Below are positions 11,143 through 24,392 of a stretch of 64,000 nucleotides of DNA, piece after piece. Position numbers and translations under genes: made by a program. The stretch spans positions 7,797,911-7,861,910 of the forward strand of contig NC_089317.1 in assembly GCF_036669915.1 (NCBI RefSeq). The letters run 5' to 3'. Numbering within the stretch: position 1 is the stretch's first letter; every line of letters starts with the position of its first letter. The notes beneath the pieces were generated by a model. That model saw nothing but the letters and a program-made list of their open reading frames with translations, was not told the DNA's origin and did not search any database. The DNA is from Pocillopora verrucosa. Lineage: Eukaryota; Cnidaria; Anthozoa; Scleractinia; Pocilloporidae.

Positions 11143-14100
11143 ATTACTGGTAAAATGCTTATTTAACTCAAGCGTCCCTCTTAAAAATAAATATCGTGAC
11201 CAGTGATTGTATAAAATGTTGCCTTAAGTTTGACATTATCTGAGTAACCGGTGAAAAATTGCAGCCCATTGTATATAATTCTTACAAGTTTCCTTACAGC
11301 GCCGGTTATTTGGAGGTCTAAAGGTCAATTGGGAATCGAGTTGTATGAATTCTTCTATTCACGTACACGTTGCTAATATTAGAAAACTCCACCAGTAGCC
11401 TAGTAGTTGGAAGTTTAGTCCAAAGGTTTTTCATGAAGGTTTTTCAGGAAAAAAGCCATGTTTGTTGTTAACTACTCTTGAAAAAGCATAATGTTGTCGT
11501 ATGATGACAAGGCAGAATTGGGCTCTTTGCTTATGCTTATCAGAGGGACTTGATTAGCATAAAGTATTTTATTTTTGCGTCCGAATCCATCGTTCAACTT
11601 TCCTGCGAAGAAGATCAAAGATTGAGATCGTAAAGAAAAAAGCTTGTAAGAACTCTCGAAGGCTTAGTAATCAATTTGTTACATTGAAAAACTGAAAAAC
11701 AGATTAATGTCGGAAAAAGACTTTATAGAGATTTCTTCAAACTGGGAGGGCAAAGTCCAATTAGAAAGACTGCGCCGCTCGACATGGCCTAAACAGACCT
11801 AACATGAAAGATCGAACATTGGTTCGTTCAGCGCCAAATCACTCACCGTTAACGTGGAAATACTACAAACACACAGAGAATGTGTATTCATCTCTCAAAA
11901 ATACATAAGAAAGCAAGTTGACTTCATCTCACAGAATCTTTTGGTTTCCTCTACCGCTTCAGATTTCTTGTTCCTTCCCCAAAAAACTTTCTCTCTGGCT
12001 CACCGCTGATTTTAAAAGGGTGGGAAAGGTACCTCGACGGCTACATCGGCTAAATCAGTCAGAAACGGTGAGAAGGCGACATCAATTCGTTTTTCTTTGT
12101 CAATCCCCCTTTCTGATGTATTTTAGTGGCCTTGTCTAACTCATTACTGTCTCTTCTTCATCTCTCCCGAGGAACATCTCCGAGTGAAAGTCTAAAGGTT
12201 TGTACTTTGGACCTGGTGACATTTCACGTGAAATGCGGTGAAAGATTTATTTGGATCCTATCAAATTCGACTATATGACTTAAATTGTGTAGCACCGCGC
12301 AGCTAGGCTACATAACGAAATCTTCCTTTGATGGAACTCGAATTGTTTCAGTGGGTGCCATCGAGGAAATCGTTTGACCGTTGACTTAGCGTCCCGTAAC
12401 CCACAAAGGTTGCTGTCACGGGGGCTGATTAGGAAATAGGAAATAGTGAGTATTTTTGTTGCTTTAGATTTGTGGCAGGATCAACTATACTAAAAAGAAC
12501 TTCGCTTAATCGGTAGCGATGATCCTATTATAGGATTGATAGGAATTTTGAGAGCCTCTATTTGCAAATGTGGGGAATACAACATCAGTTCACAAATTTG
12601 ATAATTTTTATTTTTATGAGTCAGCTATTACTTAAAATTGCATCAAAATGGTCCGGCGAAAGTTTTGCTGAAAACTTGAAGCATCCTCAAAACGCGCCTC
12701 AAATGAAATTAATGAATATGCAGTTTCCGAAAAGTATCTCAGCTGATGAATCGAGAGGCCCAGACGAAACGTTGCGTCGAAGCATTCAAGTCTTATTTTT
12801 CAAGTATTCGACAATTTTTTGTCTTGGAAATTTATTCGTGAACACGTGTTTGAGTCACTTTCACAGATGTTTTTAGATAAAGATCAGACTGTTAGCAACT
12901 TAAAATTTGCGAACAGGACTTTGATAGTGAAGCAGAACAAAATTATTTCTTTGGGTAACGTCAAATACTGGTCATAGACACCTTCATAACGGAAAAAGTT
13001 TTTGCTATTTCGACAAAATATCTCATTTGCCCTTCTTAACGGCGCTCACACTACAAGTCAGCCACACACTCACCGTGACCAAGACTGTTTGCACTGATCA
13101 CTTTTTTCTTTATCATTAAAGGACGTTTTCAGGCATGTTATAATTAGTGGCCAGTTAAGGAAGCTTTCGGGTCGGCACATGGGATTTATATTTTAAGCAT
13201 TTTTCAGGCAAAAAACAAAAACAAACAGAACAAAAACAAGGATCTGTTCGGAGAATGTATCGATCCTACAAAATCATAGAGAGGGTCAGAAACACATGAT
13301 AGAGTCGTGATGTGAAGTTGTTCACAGCTGAGATCACGCTCAGACAATAATTGCCTTGCGTGACGCTATAGAGCCTGAGTCACCTGACCCAGACAGGCTG
13401 ACGACTATGTGTTGTTGCGAAGTCAGAAGAGCACGACAAAGAAATGAAAAACCTACCCGGCGACTTCCCAAAAAATTAATTCACCCGAACGGGACTATTC
13501 TTTGTTTTTTTCTCGCCAACAAAATTTATGTAAAGAAGCTCAAAGAGAAGAACTTTTTATGGTTTTTAAAACGACATCTATGAGTTTCGAAGCTTGAGTA
13601 AAATTGTTTATATGCTTTTCACCTTTTTTATTTGTAAATTTTGGGAAATTCCCAACACCCTTAAGGGTGTAGGAACAAGTGACACTAACAAATGATCAGA
13701 TTTGCTCTAGATATATACATAAATGGCTCACAGTCGAGGAACGAGAACAACTGGAGTTTTAGCAGTTACACGGTCGTGAATATGTTCTGGAAGTCTTTTG
13801 CAGGATCACAGGGTGATGTAATTTCAAACCCACTGTGTAGCTCACACGGACAACGTAATAAATAAATTAAATTAAAATTAAATTAACCCTTTCACTTCCA
13901 GGAGTGAAAAAGCCTTTTCACAAAATCCATAAACTTTCAAAAGAGGAAAGAAAGAATGAAAAAACCCAAAATGTTCAATCAGGGGATTGTTGATTTAGGA
14001 TAATTTTTCAGAGCTATAATTAAAAGCAACGTATGCTAGGCGATGCAGAGAATTGACGTGCAAATCTTGTGAGTGGAAGGTCAGATCACAAAATCATAGA

Positions 14101-14666
14101 GAGTATGCGAAACATCCTCGTGTTTTGCTGCGGTCATAAGCTCTCAGCATCAAAAAAGGAAATTAGCACGTGTAGCTGGTGTTCTTTATGGTATATGGAA
14201 AAAGAGGTGCGAAGCTGCGGGAACAAGTAGTAGAGATTCTACCATTATTCAGTCCCACACCTTTCGCTTTCGACATGATATTACCCTCCTGATGGAACAA
14301 ACGAACGTGCCCTTCTCTTGTGCATTTCATTCTGGTTGTAAAACAGGAAAACTTGAATTAATTAATTAATTTATTAATTCATTAATTAACGCATGCAGGA
14401 GTGTCTGGTCTATCATTATAAGCTATGACGTTCATGTGTGATCAAGCACTTGATTAGTTTTCGTGATGCTAGCTGCGTTATTTGCCAAGCATACTACTGT
14501 TTCAGGGAAGCAGGTGGTCAAAAATTACTTATAAACTCTTGTAAAGAGATCTCATGCGCCTTTCCAGTGCCGTACTTGAAACACCAAATATCCGTAATCC
14601 GTTGATTGTCAAGTCAGAGTGCCCCTATATGTTACAATCTGGTTATATCGACTGAGGTAACCATGT

Positions 14667-14735
14667 GGCCAATTTGCATTATCAGCTCAGTTGATTAAAC
14701 CAACTTGAATTATCTTGTGATGTTCCCCATCGCCA

Positions 14736-14769
<34 letters not shown>

Positions 14770-14795
14770 ATTAGCTCCTAAATAAGCCCGGGCTT
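14667..14795 (+). repeat. GGTGGCCAATTTA foldback family, degenerate copy
   Basis: It contains GTGGCCAATTT, TCAGCTCAGTTGATTA, then CGCAGCACCACAGTTTCTTT and AGAAACTTACCC, the conserved right-hand part of the family. The AACTTACC end mimics a minus-strand donor site, a likely source of false exon calls. Confidence 0.7.
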
Positions 14796-16734
14796 CATTC
14801 TCCAAGATTTAGTACATTACAGTATTTGGTGAACGAATGAAGGATGTTTCACATTCAATGTCAAAAGGTTCCAGTTTTCCAAAATAAATCATTTGTAATT
14901 TACTACGCATTTGAAAAAGGAAAGAGTTTAATTTTAGATGAAATTGTTAAGTGTCATGTTTCATCAATTTACTATGAAATGTTCCTCAAAAGCTGCAGAT
15001 GCGTGTACTAACAAGTTAAGTTGCTAAGATAATTTAGAGTAGGGTAATTCATCTGCTGTTCTATCTTAATGGTGTATCTTCTATATTTCTGAAGGAGACT
15101 AGTTAAATCGATTTCGGATAATTTTTCTTCGAAGGTCATTTTTAGCTTGACCGCGCCTGACCTGATCTTTTTTGCGTTTGACAGCAATCTTTATTTTTTA
15201 TATACCTGTGTATTGCAATCGCTTTCGGAATTTTTAAACCCCGTTCCTTTTCAAGCCCTCTTGTTCGATTTTCTGTAGTCACCAAACGCGACGGAGCCTG
15301 AAGAAAGCTATTTTAAGGTATACGGTCTTCGAAGATCTGATCACGCTAAGTCTTTAGAACGTGGAGCTGTCAAGATTTTGTTACCGAATGGTAAAAAAGT
15401 GTCTGAAAAAGCTTCGTATTTTTTTAAAATTTCTGTCCGCAATTTATCGTTTCCTAATGAGTTTTCATTAAATCTGTTACGAGGAACGTTCTATAATTCA
15501 CTTATTTATCAATTTATTTTTTTCAAGAAGCGAACCTGACACAACGCTTAGTGATTTAAAATTAGTAAAATAACTCGCTTACGCGAAATGAATACCAAAA
15601 TTTAATTTGCTGCTGATAGTTGCAAAGATCGAGTACAGCTCTGCAACACAGCTAAATTAATCTTGAGGCTGAAATCATGCTTATCAACAGAAGGATAAAA
15701 GAAAAGAAAAATAAGAACCTACCATTTTTGAAGAGCTGTTCAACACGTGCAGGTTATTTTAACAACTTAAGCTTATGTCAGCAAGACTGAATTCAAGCCT
15801 CCTTTTTTAATATCAGACGTGACATTAATATCAAATGTGAAAAAAAATCGCAAATCATGTGAAAATCCAATGATATGAGGTGACCTGTTTCTAGTGGACA
15901 TATTCATTCATATGTGAATAGAGTGGAGCTACTTTTGAGGCAAAATTTATTTTCAAATTAGTTATGCAATTCTCCTAAGAAAAAAAAACGCACTGATCAG
16001 GACACGCGTTCACGATTCTTGAATCGGTCACTTTTCACAAGGTAAGAAACTCAGGTGAAGACAACGGCTTGAGGATATATTGCAAAGACTTCTCACCAAG
16101 ACTTCTCAAAGTGATGGACATCCTTCATTCTCTCAGTAGGAGAAATTATAGAACAAAAGATTCACCTAGACTTCACGGAAAGTTGCAAAACAGTCATTAT
16201 TAGAGCTACCACGAAGGTCGTTCATCCAGCACGTGCGGTTCTTATGCAATCCAATCGTCTTTGTTATAACGAGTGTGAAATAAAATGTTGCATTTTACTT
16301 CATACTCGAATTACATGCGAAAAGTAGATAAATGTGGAATTTACTGTGAGAAAAACAGAAATTTGATGCCAGTATTTTTCAGGCGGTCGACGTACATGCA
16401 AGATAAATGTCGCTAAACAGAGATTGAGGTCATAATCGAATTGCCTGCATTTTTTCTTCTTTCAAATTCATACGTTCGTAAAACATTTTATACTTAAAAA
16501 GAATAGTTCATTATCAAAAAGGAATTTATTTCACGTATTTTTGAGCAAATTGAGATTACAGTGTATGAGAGGAAAGTGATTTTTTAGCTTTTTTGACATT
16601 TGCACGTGACTGTTTTTGCTTGCGAACGCTCGAGGTTTCCGAACTGTAAATGATAGCCCCCTGAGAGCCTGCCTTGCATAGAACTAGAAATAAAATAAGT
16701 TTAAAGTTAATAAAAGGACACAACTAACGAAGGA

Positions 16735-16900
16735 CTGTAGAAGGGCTAACGCTCGAAACGTTAGCTTTTTAACTCTTTATGGTGGCCAATTTACGGAACT
16801 TATCAACTCAGTTGATGATACAGAATTACCCTGTTATACTCTCCCACCGACGCAGCACCACAATTTCTTTAGAAACTTATCCCTAGTTCTATGGGCTGCG
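16735..16900 (+). repeat. GGTGGCCAATTTA foldback family, long copy
   Basis: This copy has the ordered blocks GGGCTAACGCTCGAAACGTT, GGTGGCCAATTTAC, ATCAACTCAGTTGATGATAC, CTCTCCCACCGACGCAGCAC and TTTCTTTAGAAACTTA, matching 27.6-27.9 and 48.5 kb. No coding capacity, so presumably a non-autonomous mobile element. Confidence 0.8.
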
Positions 16901-19448
16901 AATACATTTATTTTTTTCGGCTGACCATAATTCTTCTCCTTTTATCCTTTTAAACTTTGCTTCTGTTCGAAAAGGCGAAAATATCGCAGGTTTTTCCTAG
17001 CCATAAAACAACTTGAATAAGTATAGTTTATAACTTTGCAGTCGCAATTTTTTATTTTATTTTATGTCTTCTTCCCTTGTTGAGAAATGCATAGAAAGAG
17101 GAAACCATGCCTATAGCGATATTTTGGTCGATTACCAGATCAACAGTCGAGCTTTGCTTGCAAGAGAGCTTTAATAAATAGAAATCAGACAAGGTTGTGT
17201 CGGGATAAATTTTGGCCACTTAGGATGGCCGATTTATTGTCTAAAAATTAAATCTTGTACAATTAATCATTGAAGATTTTAAATTTGTTTAGTTCTAGCA
17301 AAGGTTAGGGTACAACAAAAAAAGGTAAGTTCGCAGAAGACAACCACGTAAACAAAAAGAGGAGGACAAAGGGAGGAGTGGGTCAAATTTGCGCAGAGTG
17401 TTAGGTTTGAAGACGTTTAGTATTATTGTTATTAAACGTCGGGGAACTAGCTATCGAGCACACTACGCTCGGCGAAAGGCACCAAGACTCTCAAATTGTC
17501 TTTTTCACTTTTCTTATTAATTACTCGGTTCTCCAGTACACAATTCTACTTATATCCAAGCTTATTTCATTCTGTGTAAGTCTGGTTAATCTCTTAGGCT
17601 CTCACAATTTGATTCTCACTGAATACTTGTTCTTTGACTGCACGATTCTGACTCTGCTTATCTGCATACTGTCTACATTCTTCCAGTCTGCTCTCCTCTC
17701 TCTTCTCGAGACTCCTAAGTGAGCTGTCAAGAACATGCTTATATATTCACTACTGACAGATATTGTCGAGCATGCCAGCTGGCTGACTTTAGGAGATTAA
17801 ACATGAACTTTCGTGTGGGTCTAAAGCAAGGTCTTTAAACAAACAAAGCACGTCCAAGGAAGCAAGACAAGGCTGTCACAATTCAGAAACTCATCATGAC
17901 ACCCAAAACCTAAATATCTTCGGAATTCGAGTTCATACTTTGAATATATTCTAAATATAAACGAAAGATTAAATCATTCTAAACTGACCAACTAAATTAC
18001 TAACTTATCATAAAGTAACAAAATAGTTCATCAAAATAGGACGCACCAGCGAAATATGGCACCTCTTCTATAGATCACTGGAAACAGAAATTTTCCATCA
18101 AACGCGTGCCTTGCGCAAAGAACAATCTTATATTATCAAAGTCACCAAATAGTCTTGTGATTATTGTACAATCAATTTCGGATACTACGAGTCTGCCCCC
18201 CTCAAGTTTTGACCTTTCCCTTCATCTCCTTGCCTTTAATCATTGACTTATTATCCTAGTTAAGTATTAACAGTATAGCAGTATAAGGTAGTTGGGGAAG
18301 GCGTGGCGCGTGACTTCCAAGTTTGTAACCACAAGTGTGCCAAGTGTGTTTACTAGCTTGTTGTATCAATAGAGACCTTCAGTAAACCAAGACGATGGCG
18401 GCAACGAAGACGTGGCAAAACAAAAGATCTAGTGAGCAGAACAATAGTTCAGCACGTGCGTTTTCAAACTGTGTTAAATTCTTCGCTGCCCTCTACAAAA
18501 TAACATCGTGATGTCATCAAAATTCGTGTGATCTGAGAGAGGAAACCCCGACGGCAAATTTTAAATACGCTTAGTTAGCATTAGTTTAGTTTATTTTAGA
18601 AATTGTTTTAATTAACCAGTTAACACAGGAATTCCCCGACTGTCTTGTCATAGTCTATACGTATACAGAGCGCCAGCATTTATTACGCACTTCCCTCGAA
18701 TAAGTATGTCAAAATATATATATATATTTAGAAGGAAAACCACCAATTTAATAAATGTTAAACCACTCTTTTTTTCATCGAGGATAACCGATAACGGTTT
18801 AATATTCAATATTGAGTGGAACTTTGGGAACCTGTCTTGGATAGATGAAAGGAATATCTAAAGCTTTCAGCATAGTAAACTGATCATCAGTCATAAATAC
18901 ACTTAGTTAGCATTCGTTGTTTTTGTTACTATTGTTATAGATATTATCATTTGGAATATTTTTTAGCTTTCAATTAAACAGCGTCGTTTCCACCGACATA
19001 TCTGATAATACTTATGGTTTTCAGTTCTCCTTTTAACGAATCAATATTAAAAAGACTCTAGAATCGAGCGCATCATACCAAAATTGTCATAAACTGCCAT
19101 TGCCTACGTGTCGTTAAGATAACCTTCAAATTACAATATCGATATGCACAAGTAAAGGCGACATGCAACCGCGATTTTTAGAATAGATAAAAAATATAAA
19201 GCCCTCTATTTAGCATCCATCGATTCAAATGAATTATTAAATTTTGAGAAACTAACTGACCTTAATTTGTCATGTTAAAACTTTCGATATTATGCTAAAT
19301 ATAATTTTACTCTCCTTTTAGGATCATCTGCTACCTAAACTATTGAAAGCACAACGATTTACTGAAATCCGAGTTTTACTGAAAGCGGAAAGACGAAGGC
19401 GCCAGTAATACATCTGAAACTTTTTAAACTCTAGATCTTATTTTTTGT

Positions 19449-20480
19449 TTATTTTGCAGCTGGTGGTACGTTCATTTCGTTTTCTGGTGAAACCCTAACT
19501 TCCCTGCCACAAGTAAACGAACACGTAATGAAACAAAACATGTTCCTTAATGCCATGTGGAATCTTGAACTAGATGCAATTAGTATGACAGGATTAACTG
19601 CAGCGCTAATAGATGGAAATATGTAATAAAACAAAGCTAAAGATAGTAAGCACGAATCTTTGGTATACAATGAGGGTAAAACCATTTTGAGAATAAGAAA
19701 AACACACAGTGGAGTCCAACATAGAAAAAATGTTATGACGATTGATATGAAGACTTTCATGATAACCTGATTCTGTTGTCTGTTGCGGATTGCTACGTTT
19801 TGTTGCACTTCATCTCCTGTAGGCCGTGTTTGTCTCAAACATTTCATGATTTTGCAATAAAGTATAGGTATAACTTGTAACGGAACGCAGTAAAATACTA
19901 CAAATCCCATGGCGTAGAATATGCGACGTTGATCTTCGCCCCAGTTGAACCTACAAAATTTGTGACGATTTTCTAAGACTATTTTGGAAAACCAGACGTA
20001 AGGAAAAGCACCGGAGACTGAAACGATCCAAGTGGATAGCAATAATATGGCACGGCTTCGACCAGTTATCCTCGTGGCTTGGAAAGGACGGACAATGGCG
20101 ATGAATCTGTCCACGACGATCAACACGAGACTGATGACTGACACAGCCTGGGAAATGGATCTTGAATAGATACAAAACTTGCATACAGGTGTAGCAATGG
20201 AGTCACTAATCGTATGCTTTCCTGATTGCATTCCTTCAATTGCATATAGCGGCCAGTTCGTCATAGCGGATAGCAGATCAGAAATAGCCATGTTCACAAT
20301 GAAATAGTTTGTGCTTGTTCTTAGCGTAACGTCTTTCAGGAAAGCAACTGTCACAAGGGTATTTCCGATGAATGCCCAAATACTGATGAGGGAAACTGTT
20401 GCTGTGAGCAACCCAGAAACAACATATGGACACGAAGATTTATCATTGAAAACCTCATCACTTGAGTTGTTCATGTCCAC
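19449..20480 (-). CDS. Class A (rhodopsin-like) GPCR, single exon
   Basis: A 343-residue intronless receptor with a complete seven-helix layout. Landmarks: TM1 Asn40 (GN), TM2 Asp68, TM3 Cys100 able to pair with Cys176 in the second extracellular loop, DRF at 124-126 in place of DRY, TM4 Trp151, TM5 Pro200, CWTP at 254-257, and NPVIL at 296-300 in place of NPxxY. Asn-Ser-Ser near the N-terminus is a glycosylation sequon. Conserved CWxP, the disulphide pair and DR indicate a G-protein-coupling receptor of the peptide/amine-like sort; the ligand cannot be read from sequence. Start: the ATG near codon 1 gives the expected short N-terminus. An AATAAA overlaps the stop codon (plus-strand 19448-19453). 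It lies between genes C and B and is unrelated to the 52-59 kb receptors beyond the fold. Confidence 0.92.
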   Translation of the reverse strand: MDMNNSSDEVFNDKSSCPYVVSGLLTATVSLISIWAFIGNTLVTVAFLKDVTLRTSTNYFIVNMAISDLLSAMTNWPLYAIEGMQSGKHTISDSIATPVCKFCIYSRSISQAVSVISLVLIVVDRFIAIVRPFQATRITGRSRAILLLSTWIVSVSGAFPYVWFSKIVLENRHKFCRFNWGEDQRRIFYAMGFVVFYCVPLQVIPILYCKIMKCLRQTRPTGDEVQQNVAIRNRQQNQVIMKVFISIVITFFLCWTPLCVFLILKMVLPSLYTKDSCLLSLALFYYIFPSISAAVNPVILIASSSRFHMALRNMFCFITCSFTCGREVRVSPENEMNVPPAAK

Positions 20481-23400
20481 TTTGAAAAACTCCGATTTTT
20501 TTATGATGATTCAACTTGTGGTGCTGATACGAACGTGCTTTGACTTTGAACTAGCTTTTAAACTCTCCATAATTTACCGGTGAATCATTTTAAGGCAATA
20601 CCGTCTGTCAATCAACTTTAAATTCAGTTGACGTAATCATTTTAAATCCAGATATGTTTCAATGATAGACCCATAAAAAGCTTAATTTGTGCTTGGTTTC
20701 GTGTCATAAAGAAATTCTGAACACAATATTTCAGATTATACAAACAATGCCACTCTAAATAAAAATCAATTCTAAATAAGCCGAATAATATCATAACTTT
20801 CAATACGCTTGCCTCAGAATCTCCTAAATTTAGTTAGGAAAGACGCCAAGAAAGGCAGATGTCCCAAGAGCTTGCGTTCTCTCAGCTTTATGCATCTTTG
20901 TTGTATGAGATAACGTTGGACACGTCTCATTCTTGTTATTTTGTTGTGTTTTGGTTTTTTTCAGATAGAAATAAAGAAATAGAAACTTTTATTATCCTTC
21001 CACGTAGTATTTGCTGTTTTCTCACGAGAAATTTGATACATCCACGCTCGTGTGTGTACAGATAGAATTGCTTTTACGTTTTACAACATCAGAGACGAAA
21101 GACTTCTTCATAATTAACTTATTATTTAAATAAACAAAATAGCCTCGTCATTCTGATATCGGTCGATTCGTTATCACTCCCAGCAATGCGTAAGATTGGT
21201 ACTACTTTAATATGACAGATATTTCTTCTCCTGGGTGGAAAGAGGCTCTACAAGAGGTATATGTCATGCCTAAGATCGCAACGAAATAACAAACACCAAG
21301 GCTAGGTTTACTTCGAACGACAAAACGTTTACTCTTGATGCAATTGCCGGAGTCCTTCTTTCTCAAAAGGCCCACGTTTCTTCTGGCTTGCATCGGAAAC
21401 ATTTGAGAAAAAATTGCAGGTTGAGCGAAACAGAGGATATTACTAGACTAAACTAATAAACGGAAAAAGCTAAAAGAAAATGAAAAATGTAATTAAAGAC
21501 AGAACAGAACAAAAACTGTAAAAATGTTACCGTGGGAGTGAAAAGGACATGTACCCTGAGTTATTTTCACGGCATTAAAGCATACTTTACGAACTGTTGT
21601 AAAAGTAAGCTTAATTTACATTAGCTACCAAAGGAAAAGACTGGTAATTTCCCCTATATTATTGTAACAGCGGTTTATTTTTTCCTCTACATCCATTACT
21701 TTTCAATTCAAGAAATTTATATCACACAAGATTTTCGCATGGAAATTATGAAGTAATGGCATTATTGCTTAAAAATTTTTAGATCGTGGCGTTTGAATCC
21801 GCAATCTATGGCAGAAGCTATTTGTAAACGAAACAGCACCTGCTCCACTCGATATCCAAAGCTGTCATTTTTATTTTGTACCGCAAACAGTTCCAATTGT
21901 TAAATGTATGCTGCAAAATACTCAAAGAAAGGCATAAGGAAAACCAACAAATTGCATTGGGCCAAGATACAACTTCGGCCTTCTCTTTTGTAATTTGCAC
22001 AACTGAATCATAGCATATTGGAAAAAATCGAACAGATACGTGATGTAAGTAAAACCAATATTTTAGAAATAGCATACAGAGCGCGTCATTAAAGTCACCA
22101 CAAAGTTTACTTTGCAAATGACAAGTATCTAAAACTTTGTTTTAATATTTGCTACCAATCACGTTTCGATATGCAAGAAAAAAGCTAGAAAATCTTATTT
22201 ATGAGTGTCAGTTGATTTATTCGTAAATCTTTCCATCAAGGGTTTTCAGTAAAAATAATTTCATTCTGTGTCTTGAGCTGAAAAGGTTGCATAGAGTTTT
22301 GCTGATTATATGCACATTTTCTCAAACTGAAATTTTTATATTATCAGAATTAAAAAGAAAGTGTCTTTGTGTTGAGAGGGAGGAGTAAATTAAGAAGTAA
22401 TGCCTTCTTCAAGAACATTAAGGGTAGAGATAAAGCCGAAGTAATTACGACGCAAATCAGAACAGAGATGTGGGTAAATAGAAGACTAAAGATAATTTCA
22501 TCAAATTACCCTTAACGAAAGAAAGTAGGGGATTTGAATTTGATTATTTCCCTGCATATAAACACTACATAAGCAGCTCGCTCGATCTTGTGGATTAAAC
22601 TTTGATTCATGCAATCGCTTCACGATTATCCCGAAATCGTTTCCGACCGCAGAGCACGAACAAGAAGCGAGCCGTCAAATGACAAGAGCTTTACCGAGAG
22701 CCTACAATAAGTACTGTAAGCGATTTTTTGTAGAACGTCAGGAGAATTGTTACGCGATCGCATGCATCACGTCATGACGGTCAATCAACAATATCAAGTT
22801 AGGCTTTAATTGTGGGCTTTAACTGATAAAACAGTCAAATTCTCGGGTGGCTTGACCGGCGCTAGAAGCACTGAATAAAAATGCCAGTTTTACGTGGATC
22901 GTGAAAATTTTCGGAAGCTTTATGGATTCTTCAGTCTGTGGTTTGCTCTTTGCGAGTCTGATTGTTTACAGTCAGGTCAGCTCCTGCTCAGATCGTTTCA
23001 AAGAGAGCTCAGATGGCTGCACGATTTAACAAGATTGATCCAGATAATTTAACGGGTAAGGATGATCCAGATTATTTAATAGGTAAGGATGATCCAGATA
23101 ATTTAACAGGTGAGGAACGGTCGCGTTCTCCCTCGATAAAAATTACAAAAAAATGGCGAAAAATTTGACTTGTGTAATTATATGTTTCAGGTGCGATCAC
23201 GACTGTGTGCCCTACGTTCCTAACTCTCCACTACAAAAATATTCCTGCTTAGATAAATATGGATATTGCTTATTTCTGCCGTGAAGTGCCGGTGTTTGTA
23301 TGTTGTCAAGCCTCGCGGGCTCATCAATATGAGGAACAACTCGTCAAAACGTTTAAGAATATATCTTTATAAACAAAAAGGACTATATATACAAAGTTGA

Positions 23401-24392
23401 ATTATTCAACATAAGCAAGAGATTGTATGATACAATCTCTTGATATAAGCGACTCGTTTTACACGCCATGAAGTCCCCGAAAATTATCTCGAATGACAAA
23501 CGATTCCTTACTTACTCTGTTGATGACTTCTGCCCATGAACTTCACATTTTCTAAGCTTCAGCAACTTTTATTGAATACAGTCCTTTACAAGGTTACACT
23601 TACTCGATCGATAAGACCACAAGATCACCTGTTCAGTCATCACTGCTGTATTCCAACACATCACTTTACATTCCTTAAAATGGAATTATATTAGAAAAAT
23701 ACTTAATATTTTGTCAGTGCTTGATCTTGGCATTTTGTACGAGGAAATTATTGCAATTCTTCCCTTTCATTCTTCATGCATTTTCCACTTAGTGACTCGC
23801 AATCTTTTACAATAAAAATGACTGATCTTTGCGCCTTTCTTTTTCTTGGTTACTCGTGTGCAAGTGTCAATGAAAGGCTCATTCATTGTTTATCGCCGGG
23901 GGAAGGGATGGATAACGACATCTCCGAAAACCTTCCCCCCACAAAAAATTATGACAGATCCCTAACTATGAAACTAGCTCTTGAATTGAATTCCTTTATA
24001 GTTCCTCCTTTATCGTCAGTATCATAAATGTATGAACACTTTACAAACTTCCATGCGCTGTCACAAGGAGGCAATATTGTTCGCGCATCAAAAATAACTG
24101 GTTAATTTTGATTTTATTTCCTACTTTTCTTGCTAACTGCATGGTCCTTTCATACGTGGATGTATTTACACCAGAAGGTAAAAGTTTTTGACGCAGTTCC
24201 ATGGTCGACGAAGACTTCATAAATTGGTGGTGTGTACACACTGCAACCATTTTTTGGTAAGTTTCTACTCGATTTTCTGTCTATGTGGTTGCACTTGATG
24301 TGAAAAGTTGCCCCATGACTTTGTTTTCGACGCAAGTACAACTGTTAGGAGAACTTAGCTCTGTTAAGCTAGTTTTCACTTGAACCATAATG
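20481..24392. other. Intergenic, mostly featureless
   Basis: No supported gene on either strand except the repeat-bearing small frame at 23013-23168. Sequence is AT-rich with scattered short ORFs lacking splice context. Confidence 0.4.
23013..23168 (+). CDS. Small hypothetical frame with in-frame 27-nt repeat
   Basis: An ATG at 23013 opens a 51-codon frame (MAARFNKIDPDNLTG, ending KKWRKI) containing about three copies of a 27-nt, nine-residue unit of the form DDPDNLTGK. Each unit contains a GGTAAG or GGTGAG at a 27-nt interval, with GT at 23056, 23083 and 23110, so each repeat carries a possible 5' splice site in the same phase. It may be the first exon of a gene with alternative donors, or a chance frame over a short minisatellite. 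No partner exon was found. Confidence 0.25.
   Translation: MAARFNKIDPDNLTGKDDPDYLIGKDDPDNLTGEERSRSPSIKITKKWRKI

Larger units (their letters stand above)
10707..19448. other. Long intergenic stretch, no supported gene
   Basis: About 8.7 kb with only small open frames. It holds the CCCTAA tract (11.1 kb), AT-rich low-complexity runs (13.86-13.90, 14.35-14.39 kb), a TA run (18.72 kb) and two copies of the GGTGGCCAATTTA family (14.67 and 16.74 kb). Isolated donor-like GTGAGT sites on the minus strand near 11.84 and 13.07 kb have weak exon-like sequence upstream but no signal peptide, so they were not called. The missing first exon of gene C would be expected here. Confidence 0.4.

Noticed and set aside
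13060-13110. Donor-like minus site after a short basic/polar frame
   Set aside because: No hydrophobic signal peptide and no acceptable partner; probably chance.
17426-17722. 98-codon hydrophobic plus-strand frame
   Set aside because: Leu/Ile/Ser-rich composition typical of AT/CT-rich DNA; no signal peptide design, motif or partner exon.
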